Source: Variovorax sp. J2L1-78
GTDB taxonomy: Bacteria > Pseudomonadota > Gammaproteobacteria > Burkholderiales > Burkholderiaceae_C
NCBI RefSeq assembly: GCF_030317205.1
Contig: NZ_JASZYB010000001.1
Location: forward strand, 744,001-808,000
DNA length: 64,000 bases
Direction: 5' to 3'
The notes under the pieces were generated by a model that did no database searches, was not told where the DNA came from, and saw nothing but the letters and a program-made list of their open reading frames with translations. This document shows, in pieces, positions 53,782 through 60,810 of the stretch. Both the position numbers and the translations under genes were made by a program. The number at the start of each line of letters is the position of its first letter. Position 1 is the stretch's first letter.

Positions 53782-53898
53782 ATGCCTCAAGCAATCCCGA
53801 TCATTCTTCAAGCGGCGTCCTACATCTACACCGCTTACGCTACTTACCTGACCGTGAGCCCCGTTCTGGGCTCTCTCACAGTGGGAAAGCCGTCATGA
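53782..53898 (+). CDS. Small hydrophobic peptide (38 aa)
   Basis: MPQAIPIILQAASYIYTAYATYLTVSPVLGSLTVGKPS: one hydrophobic, beta-branched segment rich in Tyr and Ile. Its stop overlaps the following ATG (53895-53898), supporting translation. Might be a small membrane peptide or leader for the next gene. Confidence 0.4.
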   Translation: MPQAIPIILQAASYIYTAYATYLTVSPVLGSLTVGKPS

Positions 53899-54494
53899 GC
53901 CTCGTTGATGTTTGGATGACGTCACAGAAGGCTATGGTGGTGGTCGACACCGAGGGCCTCGGCTCGGATGGTCGCTACACAGAGTGCAGCAAGCTGCTCA
54001 CCCTGTCGCATGCGAACGTGGTGATGGCGATCCGTGGAGGCGACCTGTTCCTGCACGCGCTTACTACGTCGTTGCGGTCCGCAGCCGGCTTCGACGAGGC
54101 GGAGGACGACCTGCCGGCTTCACTCGCGTTCGTGACCGAATCGCTCAAGCCGATGCCCCACGTCACTGAGATCCACAAGCAGGAGGTCACGATGGTGGGC
54201 TACTCGCGCAGCCGCGGCTCGATGTGCTGCCTCGTGGCTCAGTCCCACGACGAGACAGGCTTCAGTTTTCAGGAGATCACCGACCTCTACCTGTCCCCCT
54301 GGGATGCGTCGTGGGGCCAAGAAGGCATCCACGCACGCTCACCAGGCCAGGCCCACGCTATCGCAGCCGAGCAGGTTGAGAGGACGCTCACAATGCTCCC
54401 AGAAGCCCCAGTCGGCGGCCGGCTGCTGCTGGCCGAGGTGACGCGCGACGACTGCAGGGTGTCGGTGCTTGGACGGGTAACTACGCGCGGGTAA
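53895..54494 (+). CDS. Ntn-hydrolase-like/proteasome-like phage protein
   Basis: 199 aa from the ATG at 53895. The start MVVVDTEGLGSDGRYTECSKLLTLSHANVVMAIRGGDLF resembles the self-assembled beta sheet of proteasome-like (Ntn) proteins, where a nucleophile follows the first strand, but the exact nucleophile Thr/Ser/Cys is not exposed by an obvious propeptide cut. I have seen similar uncharacterised proteins in Burkholderiales prophages. Function uncertain. Confidence 0.4.
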   Translation: MSLVDVWMTSQKAMVVVDTEGLGSDGRYTECSKLLTLSHANVVMAIRGGDLFLHALTTSLRSAAGFDEAEDDLPASLAFVTESLKPMPHVTEIHKQEVTMVGYSRSRGSMCCLVAQSHDETGFSFQEITDLYLSPWDASWGQEGIHARSPGQAHAIAAEQVERTLTMLPEAPVGGRLLLAEVTRDDCRVSVLGRVTTRG

Positions 54495-54675
54495 GGCGAT
54501 GCACCGCGGCGGGCTTCACGGACAGCTTCCTCTTTACGAAGCCCTGGGGTGGGGCTAGAAGGCAGCCCAGCGATCTTCTGTCAACTTGGGTGGTGACGGC
54601 GCTGGATCACTCAAAGTGTTGATGCTGCACTCTGCGTCGACCGTTAACGTGTGGGACGCACTCCGAAAGCTACCT

Positions 54676-54936
54676 ATGCGAAGTTGTCGAGTCCACCTAG
54701 TGTTCGTCGTCGCGCTGCTAATTGCAGGGTGCATCTCACCGCAGAAAACTTCAGGCGACCTAAGTACGCAAATGAAACCGGGCGGGTGCCAACTGAACCC
54801 CTCGACCGAATATCCAGTTGGAGGAGAGCATAAGTGGTGCCCAGGGGAGCCAACAGCCGGAGGGGGGTGTACTCGACCGATGCAGTGCAAGCGGTGCCAA
54901 GCAGGCGGCGTCTGGAGCGCTCCCTACAACTGCTGA
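54676..54936 (+). CDS. Cys-rich predicted lipoprotein
   Basis: 86 aa from the ATG at 54676. Signal and lipobox LIAGC (Cys at residue 19), then a short mature part with seven further Cys (WCPGEP, GGGCTRPMQCKRCQAGG), suitable for two or three disulfides or a metal site. The 181 bp before it (54495-54675) hold no supported gene. Envelope cargo, function unknown. Confidence 0.5.
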   Translation: MRSCRVHLVFVVALLIAGCISPQKTSGDLSTQMKPGGCQLNPSTEYPVGGEHKWCPGEPTAGGGCTRPMQCKRCQAGGVWSAPYNC

Positions 54937-54997
54937 ACCGCAACACCGTGCGGCGTGGCTTGGCCCAGCTCTATACGCGTGTTCGATGTGGGGTCCA

Positions 54998-55459
54998 ATG
55001 CCCGTTCGCTTAGCAATAATCCTTGTCCTATTTTTGCTTGGCGGCTGCTCAGGCAATGCCCCGGCGCCGGCCGGGTATCTGCGACCGCCCCCGTTGCCCC
55101 GCGGCGCGGTCGCTAACGCACCGCCTGAAGGTGTGCTCGCCCCAAGCATCGCGGCGCTTTCAGGGAAGTGGTCCGGAACATGGTTCAGCCCTCGACTGAA
55201 AGTTCCGGCGATTCTTCTTGTTGAACACCTCGGAACATCTACGGCGACCGTTATCCATTCAGTCGGCGAGACCGACTACACATCTACCCGATGGTTTCGC
55301 GTCCAGGCCACGGTCGGTCCCGGCACCTTGCATTACTACTTACCAGACGGCAGTGGTGAAGCCAAGTACCTTCTCCAATCTGACGGTACGCTCAAGGGCG
55401 ATCTGACAATCAATAGCTGGCGCTCCTATATCACCTTGACGAAAGTCGCATCTCCGTAG
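54998..55459 (+). CDS. Predicted lipoprotein
   Basis: 153 aa from the ATG at 54998. Signal and lipobox LLGGC (Cys at about residue 17), Pro-rich linker, then a beta-rich domain (GKWSGTWFSPRLKVPAILLVEHLG..., GTLHYYLPDGSGEAKY). The domain resembles a small lipocalin-like or beta-barrel sheet, but I cannot assign it. Independent start 61 bp after the preceding lipoprotein gene. Confidence 0.5.
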   Translation: MPVRLAIILVLFLLGGCSGNAPAPAGYLRPPPLPRGAVANAPPEGVLAPSIAALSGKWSGTWFSPRLKVPAILLVEHLGTSTATVIHSVGETDYTSTRWFRVQATVGPGTLHYYLPDGSGEAKYLLQSDGTLKGDLTINSWRSYITLTKVASP

Positions 55460-55473
55460 CATCGTGCCGAACC

Positions 55474-55632
55474 ATGCCCTGCCAGCAGGGTACTGGCGAC
55501 ACCTACCACTACAACTTCACCGTCGGCGACGTGGCGACCAAGAGCATGGTCATCGAGGCTGTGCAGAGTTCTGAGCGTCGCACGCAGAACGGCTTCCGCC
55601 GCAGCCGCGCCTATGCAGGGGAGGCTTCTTGA
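55474..55632 (+). pseudogene. Possible remnant of a phage structural gene
   Basis: A 52-codon frame (MPCQQGTGDTYHYNFTVGDV...GFRRSRAYAGEAS) whose sequence resembles the C-terminal end of a phage beta-rich structural protein and lacks a ribosome binding site. It sits in an otherwise empty 274-bp interval (55460-55733) and may be a 3' fragment left by deletion. Evidence is weak. Confidence 0.3.
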
Positions 55633-55733
55633 CCAGCGGCGCACGAGCTGCACCCAGCGACGAAAGCGAAAAAGATGGCTTTGACTGGCACGGCTGGCGA
55701 TACTCAGTCGCACATAAATGACTGCGAGGCGCT

Positions 55734-56501
55734 ATGTACTACGAGGTCGAAGGCACGAACACCCGCATTCTTGGGAGCGTGCATCTTTTCCCAAAGGGGG
55801 TTGTAGATCTGCCACCGCGGGTGGAAGCGGCGATGTCATGGGCCGAACAGATTTGCTTCGAGCACAACGTGGTCGAGCTACTTCCTTTGATGGCAGCACC
55901 CACCCCCGTACTTCATGCGACGCTGCCGCCAGCAATGTTCGCCGCCCTGGCATCGATCTGGCCCCATAACGAGCACATTCCCGAACTCGCTCGCATGAAG
56001 CCATGGTCCGCATTGATGGTGTCGGCATCTTCCGGCTTAGACGGCGAACCGGGCTTGGACGTGAGGATGAACGCGCGGCTTAGTCAGGCAGGCAGATCGT
56101 TCAACGTGATTGAGAGCGCGCAGGAGGTCTCGGATCTTTTTGATGGACCGCCAGTTGAACACTTCATCGCTGCGATGGAGCAGATGCTTGAGTCAAGGCC
56201 TGACGTTCCAAGGAAATTTCAAGCGCTGTACGAGGCCTGGTTTGCCGGCGACGAGGCGGGTATTTGGGAGGTGGCGAAAGACGGTCCAATGATCGAGGAC
56301 CCCGTGCTCTACGAGGCGATATTCGTGGAGCGAAACCGTCGTTGGGCTTCTCGCATGGAGCAGTTTTTCTTCCAGAGCAACGCGAAGATTTTGTTGATCG
56401 TCGGATGCTTGCATTTGCAGGGGCCGGAGAACTTACTCGAGCTGATCCGTGCGAGCGGGCGCCGCGTGTCAAAACTCGAGGACGTTGGAGTCCGTCATTG
56501 A
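55734..56501 (+). CDS. TraB/GumN-family protein
   Basis: 255 aa. Conserved pieces of the TraB/GumN (TIKI-like metalloprotease) family are present: GSVHLFP near the N-terminus, FEHNVVE, and VGCLHLQGPENLLELI at the C-terminus; the conserved His and Glu residues are potential metal ligands. No signal peptide. In other bacteria such proteins are chromosomal; on a phage satellite the role is unknown. Ends overlapping the convergent gene at 56495. Confidence 0.65.
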   Translation: MYYEVEGTNTRILGSVHLFPKGVVDLPPRVEAAMSWAEQICFEHNVVELLPLMAAPTPVLHATLPPAMFAALASIWPHNEHIPELARMKPWSALMVSASSGLDGEPGLDVRMNARLSQAGRSFNVIESAQEVSDLFDGPPVEHFIAAMEQMLESRPDVPRKFQALYEAWFAGDEAGIWEVAKDGPMIEDPVLYEAIFVERNRRWASRMEQFFFQSNAKILLIVGCLHLQGPENLLELIRASGRRVSKLEDVGVRH

Positions 56502-56821
56502 TGAATCTTCCTCGCCCACTTGCCGGCAAGAGCCATCGAGATTCCAGCAAGCGCGAGCAGAGCGATGCCTATCCATCCGCTGGTCGTCTCAGGCACAAAG
56601 AGGCGTAACCACCACGGCAGCCCGGCCATGAAGTCGGGAGGTGCCACGCCTGCTCGAGCCGATAGCCGCTCAACCTTGTGCCCGAGCTTATCGAAGCGCC
56701 AGCCAAGCACCGCCATTGCGGATGCCAAAGCAAAAAGCGCACGTCCGCAGAAGATGAACAGCCTCGGGCGCGTCAAGAGCAACCCAAGCAGCCATTCGTT
56801 CAGATCCTCTAATGCCTGCAT
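56495..56821 (-). CDS. Small membrane protein
   Basis: 108 aa with three hydrophobic segments (residues about 9-27, 29-45 and 84-102) and a short basic centre. Its end overlaps the TraB-like gene end by 7 bp on the opposite strand. The orientation (against neighbours) suggests independent expression. No family recognised. Confidence 0.45.
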   Translation of the reverse strand: MQALEDLNEWLLGLLLTRPRLFIFCGRALFALASAMAVLGWRFDKLGHKVERLSARAGVAPPDFMAGLPWWLRLFVPETTSGWIGIALLALAGISMALAGKWARKIHQ

Positions 56822-56913
56822 GAATTGCCTTCCTCAGTCTAGGTGCGCCTGTTAGCGCCGCGCGCGCAAGATTTGCTTATCATCGCAGCGCTTCCATAAG
56901 GTGCAACATTTGC

Positions 56914-57366
56914 ATGACCATCACCGAGTTCCTCAAGTCGATCGGGTTCAAGTCGCATGGTTCCGTGGTGAACTCCTGGGATGCGTTTGCTCCGTCTGGC
57001 ACGGTGCTCATGCAGCTTTGGAGCGAGGCCGGCCAGCGCGTTCGTGAGCATGCAAATGCGGGCGCATACCTGCGAGTGCGCTGTTTTCATGCTGAAGGGT
57101 TCGCGGAGACCGGCGCGGCGCGTGCGGTTGGCTATTCCGGGAGGCGTCGAGCCATTGACGCCGTAGCTCGGGGTGCGCTTGGCTATGTTGTTTTATCTGC
57201 ACCTCCTGCCGGGCTCAGAGGCCCAGGTGTGTGGGCGAAGCACGCCGACCTGAGCCGGGCATACCCCGTTCTCGAAGTCGAGGCTGCAGACGCTGACGGA
57301 GACATTTACGTCATTCTGGGGCAGCCAGTACCTGTAGCTACGATCGACGAGAGGCGCGCCGCGTGA
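56914..57366 (+). CDS. Hypothetical protein
   Basis: 150 aa. Start MTITEFLKSIGFKSHGSVVNSWDAFAPSGTVLMQLW; the central part has Arg/Gly/Ala patches (GFAETGAARAVGYSGRRRAIDAVARGALGYVV) and the tail a beta-hairpin (EVEAADADGDIYVILGQPVPV). The opening (a strand-rich domain with Trp) resembles small phage DNA-modification-sensing or nuclease-like folds only loosely. Unknown. Confidence 0.4.
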   Translation: MTITEFLKSIGFKSHGSVVNSWDAFAPSGTVLMQLWSEAGQRVREHANAGAYLRVRCFHAEGFAETGAARAVGYSGRRRAIDAVARGALGYVVLSAPPAGLRGPGVWAKHADLSRAYPVLEVEAADADGDIYVILGQPVPVATIDERRAA

Positions 57367-57392
57367 TTTTCGCCAGTATCCGGGGTCAAACC

Positions 57393-57740
57393 ATGCTGAA
57401 GCAAGCAATTTCCATTGGACTGTTTGCCTTGTCGACGCTTGCCAACGCATCGTTTTGCTCCAAAACAAACGAGTACCGCGACGGCATCATGAACACAGCC
57501 AAGGCGGCTGCCGCTACCGCCGGAATTGGTGCCGGCGCCTCCGGGACTGCTGCCGCTCTTGGAGTCACTGCGGTGGCGCATAGTTCGGGCGCCACGATTC
57601 TCACGGGAAGCGCAGGGTATGTGGCCGGGACTATTGGCGCAACCGCGGGCGCCGTAGCTTGGGCACCCTTCGTACTCGCTGGTGGAGTCGCGGTCGCGGG
57701 TCTTTCCGGCGGAGCGCTGTACGCCTGCAGGAGCCGCTGA
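57393..57740 (+). CDS. Secreted Gly/Ala-rich two-Cys protein, family copy 2
   Basis: 115 aa from the ATG at 57393; a GTG at 57363 would add ten residues. Signal peptide (MLKQAISIGLFALSTLANAS), mature FCSK start, Gly/Ala-rich middle and YACRSR end, exactly paralleling the product at 7052: shared strings include HSSGA.ILTGSAGY.AGT.G. The DNA of the shared core (AGTTCGGGCGCC.CGATTCTCACGGGAAGCGC) is almost identical. It is one of two copies in two different mobile elements. Function unknown. Confidence 0.6.
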   Translation: MLKQAISIGLFALSTLANASFCSKTNEYRDGIMNTAKAAAATAGIGAGASGTAAALGVTAVAHSSGATILTGSAGYVAGTIGATAGAVAWAPFVLAGGVAVAGLSGGALYACRSR

Positions 57741-57779
57741 TCGGAGCCTGGCCTCTGTCATACCGGCAGAATGCGCCGG

Positions 57780-58211
57780 ATGTGCAGCCATTACCAAGCT
57801 GAGAAGCGCCGGCACTTTTACGAGAAGCGCTTCGGCATCAAGTTGCCACCCGATTGGGAGCCGCCTCGCGGTAGCGGTGGCCTCCATGTCTATCCCACGC
57901 AGTTCGCGCCCATCGTCCGCCGACCACCTGAGTGCGACTCCGGTGACGAGGCTGTGCCCGACTTCGATGTGGTGGATGCGCGCTTCGGCCTCCTACCCGG
58001 CTTCGCAACCGAGGTTAAGTACGGCACCCGCACGTACAACGCCCGCTCGGAGACCGTTGCAACGCTGGCCAGCTTCAAGCAAGCCTGGGCAAAGGCTCGG
58101 CACTGCGTCGTGCCTTGCGAGGCGATCTATGAGCCGGATTGGCGCACTGGCACGCACATCCCCACCAGGTTCACCGCGGTCGACGGCGGGCAGGTCGCGC
58201 TCGACGTGTAG
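57780..58211 (+). CDS. Truncated SRAP-domain protein (HMCES/YedK type)
   Basis: 143 aa from the ATG at 57780, which places the catalytic Cys at position 2 (MCSHYQ), as required after removal of Met. A YNARSET segment carries the conserved Asn, and CEAIYEPDW the conserved Glu. Full SRAP proteins run to about 220-230 residues; this one stops at the TRFTAVDGGQ segment and lacks the C-terminal part with the conserved His. SRAP proteins form covalent links to abasic DNA. It could be a decayed gene or a minimal form. Confidence 0.6.
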   Translation: MCSHYQAEKRRHFYEKRFGIKLPPDWEPPRGSGGLHVYPTQFAPIVRRPPECDSGDEAVPDFDVVDARFGLLPGFATEVKYGTRTYNARSETVATLASFKQAWAKARHCVVPCEAIYEPDWRTGTHIPTRFTAVDGGQVALDV

Positions 58212-58273
58212 CCGCCAGCTCGAGACCCTTGTCAGTACAGTGTGGACTGTTCAATCAGCTCTGAGGAGCACCC

Positions 58274-58573
58274 ATGAAGACCGATGAACTGGCCGGCTCG
58301 ACGCTCGACTACTGGGTGGCCCGCGCCGAAGGGGTCGAGCCGACGGTTGACCAGCAACTGAAGTTCTGCCCCTCGTCGTCTTGGACGGATGCCGGTCCCA
58401 TCATCGAGCGCGAGCGGATCATGATCTGTTGGGAAACTGATCACTGGATCGCGGGCGCCGCGGAGTTCGCGAACAGCCGGAAAGGTCGGATCGTGAAGGG
58501 CCCGACGGCCCTGGTGGCCGCGATGCGCGCCTACGTGATGAGCAGGTTCGGCGAGACGGTCGAGGGGCAATAG
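58274..58573 (+). CDS. DUF2591/NinX-like phage protein
   Basis: 99 aa. Start MKTDELAGSTLDYWVARAEG, then SSSWTDAGPIIERERI, WETDHWIAGAAE and GPTALVAAMRAYV, the pattern of the DUF2591 family of small proteins common in phages, with roles unknown. Good ribosome binding site (GAGGAG 8 bases upstream). Independent small unit after the SRAP gene. Confidence 0.75.
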   Translation: MKTDELAGSTLDYWVARAEGVEPTVDQQLKFCPSSSWTDAGPIIERERIMICWETDHWIAGAAEFANSRKGRIVKGPTALVAAMRAYVMSRFGETVEGQ

Positions 58574-58655
58574 TGTCGGCACTTGTGCACAGTCCGAGCT
58601 GAAGCGAAGGCTGAACTGCTTCCCCTGTCAGGGCGTCCAGCTTAGTATGCGCCGC

Positions 58656-59042
58656 ATGAAAATTCACCATTCGATCGACGAACGGCCGGTACTCGGAGAT
58701 CGCTGGGAAGATTTGTGGCAGGGGCCCGATCAAGGGCTGCTTTGCTCTTGGGCAAGGGGTATCGAAAAAGCCGGCCAGGACCCATCCCTCGCCGAGGCTG
58801 CGCGACGTGGCGAGCTTCCTGAGCTTGCGTGGAAGGGCGGCGGACCTGCGATAAAGGCGGGGAAGCGCCTCGGCGCGCTCCACTACCTTGCAACGTGGCA
58901 AGGGCTCCGCGGCGAGGACCTCGACATAGATACCGAAGCCAGACCCTTGGTCACATGTTCTATGACCGGAATGGCGGTGACGTTTACGAGCGATCTCGGC
59001 GCACTGGCCAAGTCCACTGTTGAGGCCGGAGGATCAGCATGA
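58656..59042 (+). CDS. Hypothetical protein
   Basis: 128 aa from the ATG at 58656 (a start 9 bp upstream is possible). A central KGGGPAIKAGKRLGALHYLATWQGL stretch gives it a mixed fold; no known family. Its stop overlaps the following TerB-BRCT gene (ATGA, 59039-59042), so the two are cotranscribed and perhaps partner proteins. Confidence 0.5.
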   Translation: MKIHHSIDERPVLGDRWEDLWQGPDQGLLCSWARGIEKAGQDPSLAEAARRGELPELAWKGGGPAIKAGKRLGALHYLATWQGLRGEDLDIDTEARPLVTCSMTGMAVTFTSDLGALAKSTVEAGGSA

Positions 59043-59653
59043 TCAACATCTACCAGCGGCAAGCGGCCGCCTTTCGCAATGAGATGCGAACCTCCTGCGC
59101 GGCGTTAGTCGGGCTCGTGCAAGGCCTCATGGCCGATCAGCACTTGAACGACGATGAAATTCGGTTTCTTGGACAGTGGCTGTCTACGGCACAGAATGTC
59201 TCGCTGACCTGGCCCGGCACCGTGATCTACGCGCAGATCCAATCGGTGCTCGCAGACGGCGTAATCACACCGGAGGAGCGATCTCACCTTGCCGACACAC
59301 TGCAGAAGCTCATCGGCGGTCGTCTAGATGAGGTAGCAGAAGCCAGTTTTGTAAGCGAGCTTCCGATTGACCGTGTGGAGGGCATCGAGGTCGTAGCAAA
59401 GTCGTTCTGCTTCACCGGTGACTTCGTTTTCGGGCCGCGCAAGATCTGCGAGCAGGCGATCGAGACAAGAGGCGGCGTGATCTCAGGAGTCACAAAGAAG
59501 CTGCACTACCTTGTCGTCGGCGGCCTCGGCAGTCCTGAATGGAAGCATGGCAGCTTCGGCACGAAGATCGAGAAGGCCGTCCAGCACAAGCAGGCAGGTG
59601 TTCCGCTGTTTATCGTGCACGAAGACACTTGGGCATCTGCTTTGCGCGCGTAA
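59039..59653 (+). CDS. TerB-like/BRCT fusion protein
   Basis: 204 aa. N-terminal about 95 residues form a helical TerB-like domain with acidic metal-binding-type loops (GLMADQHLNDDEIRFLG, SVLADGVITPEERSHLA). Residues 118-200 are a BRCT domain (KSFCFTGDFVFGPRKICEQAIETRGGVISGVTKKLHYLVVG) like that of NAD-dependent DNA ligase. BRCT domains bind DNA ends or phosphopeptides, so it may sense DNA ends. Found on a satellite with defence genes; function inferred only. Confidence 0.65.
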   Translation: MINIYQRQAAAFRNEMRTSCAALVGLVQGLMADQHLNDDEIRFLGQWLSTAQNVSLTWPGTVIYAQIQSVLADGVITPEERSHLADTLQKLIGGRLDEVAEASFVSELPIDRVEGIEVVAKSFCFTGDFVFGPRKICEQAIETRGGVISGVTKKLHYLVVGGLGSPEWKHGSFGTKIEKAVQHKQAGVPLFIVHEDTWASALRA

Positions 59654-59749
59654 GTGCTGGGGTGTCAGCCGATCTAACGGCAGGTGGAAAAGCAAGCTTC
59701 CAGGCGCCTGGTGTGTCGCAGGGTGGGTGGTCGAAACCGATGGGTAGAG

Positions 59750-60622
59750 CTATACCTCGATTCCAGCCTCAGCAGCGACAGTCCAGAGGTAATTGGTGAA
59801 TGCCGAACAGGACACCAACATGAACTGTGCATCGGCGTGCGTGACCTCTGAACCTTCCTCAGCCATGGCATGCCGGATGCCAGAAGCGTCGCTGGTGTAG
59901 CCATACAACTTCGTTAGTGCGCTCTCAAACGCCGGGTGCAGAGGCTTCGACTTCTTTATGACCTTTAGGCAGTCATTCAGTGAGGCGGACGGTTGCTTTG
60001 CCACAGCCTGACATGCTGCTTCCACGGCTGATATCGACTCTTTTATCGAGTTCCGATAATCAGGATGCTTTCGATCCGAGAGCTTTCCTAGCGCGGCCTC
60101 CAGATGAGTACGCACAGCACGACTGCTTTTCTCGATCGCCGACTCGATGGCTGCGATCTCAACGGGGGACGTAATGGGAGTGAGTTCCGCATTCACGAAG
60201 CGGTACGCAGCGTTTTCCTGTTCTAAGACCGAGTTCAATGCAGCCGCCATCTCACTCTGCCAACGCCTCGGTGAATAGCTAACCAGTGCATCGACAATAT
60301 CAAGTGCCGCATCCCATCGCCCTTCCATGACGATTTGCCTAAGGATGCCGTACACGGAGCGGTGGTCGCCAGCCATGGGCCTAGGGGGCAGGGTATCAAG
60401 TGGCCGCTTCAAGTGACCGATCCAAAGCCGGCGAATCGCAGCCTCCAAATCTAGAGCCGTTTGCCCGGCGGTGGTGTACTCGTCGGGGAAGTCTCGACTC
60501 TTGCTCCAGAAGGAAAGCGTGATCGCATTCCAGAGCCCAGCCCGCAGTTCATCGTCCAGCGATTCTGTCTGGAGCAGCTTCGACATGGGAACACGACCAA
60601 TACGCTGCAGAAACGTTGCCAT
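59750..60622 (-). CDS. AbiJ-like abortive-infection protein
   Basis: 290 aa. The N-terminal 80 residues show the AbiJ_NTD4 pattern (FLQRIGRVPMSKLLQTESLDDELRAGLWNAIT). The C-terminal 200 residues are helical with a segment ISAVEAACQAVAKQPSASLNDCLKVIKK and LHPAFESALTKLYGYTSDASGIRHAMAEEG that resembles the conserved C-terminal region of these phage-resistance proteins. Probable defence effector. It is on the opposite strand to the rest of the satellite and is the last gene before attR. Confidence 0.65.
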   Translation of the reverse strand: MATFLQRIGRVPMSKLLQTESLDDELRAGLWNAITLSFWSKSRDFPDEYTTAGQTALDLEAAIRRLWIGHLKRPLDTLPPRPMAGDHRSVYGILRQIVMEGRWDAALDIVDALVSYSPRRWQSEMAAALNSVLEQENAAYRFVNAELTPITSPVEIAAIESAIEKSSRAVRTHLEAALGKLSDRKHPDYRNSIKESISAVEAACQAVAKQPSASLNDCLKVIKKSKPLHPAFESALTKLYGYTSDASGIRHAMAEEGSEVTHADAQFMLVSCSAFTNYLWTVAAEAGIEV

Positions 60623-60667
60623 GCTCCAAGCCTTCCCGGTTGTGGGCCTTTATGTGGGAACAGAAAG

Positions 60668-60690
60668 AAAAAACGCCCCAAAAGGGGCGT
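60668..60690 (-). terminator. Terminator following tRNA-Ser, provided by the element
   Basis: On the minus strand ACGCCCC-TTTT-GGGGCGT (7-bp stem) is followed by T6. It lies 14 bp after the CCA end of tRNA-Ser, inside the element, so it ends tRNA transcription and insulates the abiJ-like gene (start 60622). Confidence 0.85.
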
Positions 60691-60703
60691 ATTTCTTAGT
60701 CTG

Positions 60704-60718
60704 TTGGCGGAGCAGGCG
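60704..60718. other. attR of the satellite, within tRNA-Ser
   Basis: TTGGCGGAGCAGGCG, exact match to attL at 44835-44849. It covers the CCA end and acceptor-stem 3' side of the tRNA gene, so integration leaves the tRNA intact. Confidence 0.8.
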
Positions 60719-60795
60719 GGATTCGAACCCGCGGAGGGCTATTAACCCTCACACGCTTTCCAGGCGTGCGACTTAAACCGCTCATCCACCGCTCC
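60705..60795 (-). tRNA. tRNA-Ser(GGA)
   Basis: 91 nt including CCA. On the minus strand: acceptor GGAGCGG pairs with CTGCTCC, anticodon loop CTGGAAA (anticodon GGA at 60759-60761), a long variable arm (GAGGGTTAATAGCCCTC) typical of class II tRNAs, and a T arm with GGTTCGAATCC. A -10-like TAGAAT at 60808-60813 overlaps the stop codon of the following qmcA-type gene. Complete and probably functional. Confidence 0.95.
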
Positions 60796-60810
60796 GAACA
60801 GCCTGCGATT

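Larger units (their letters stand above)
44835..60718. mobile_element. 15.9-kb PICI-like phage satellite in tRNA-Ser(GGA)
   Basis: Bounded by identical 15-bp sequences (TTGGCGGAGCAGGCG) at 44835-44849 and 60704-60718, the latter inside the intact tRNA-Ser. The integrase lies directly inside the left end. The gene set, in order, is integrase, AlpA-like protein, CHC2 zinc finger protein, RepA-type ATPase, HNH nuclease and small terminase; I find no large terminase, portal, capsid or tail genes. Size and content match phage-inducible chromosomal islands. Cargo includes SieB-like and AbiJ-like defence proteins. Whether it is mobilised by a phage is not known. Confidence 0.75.
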
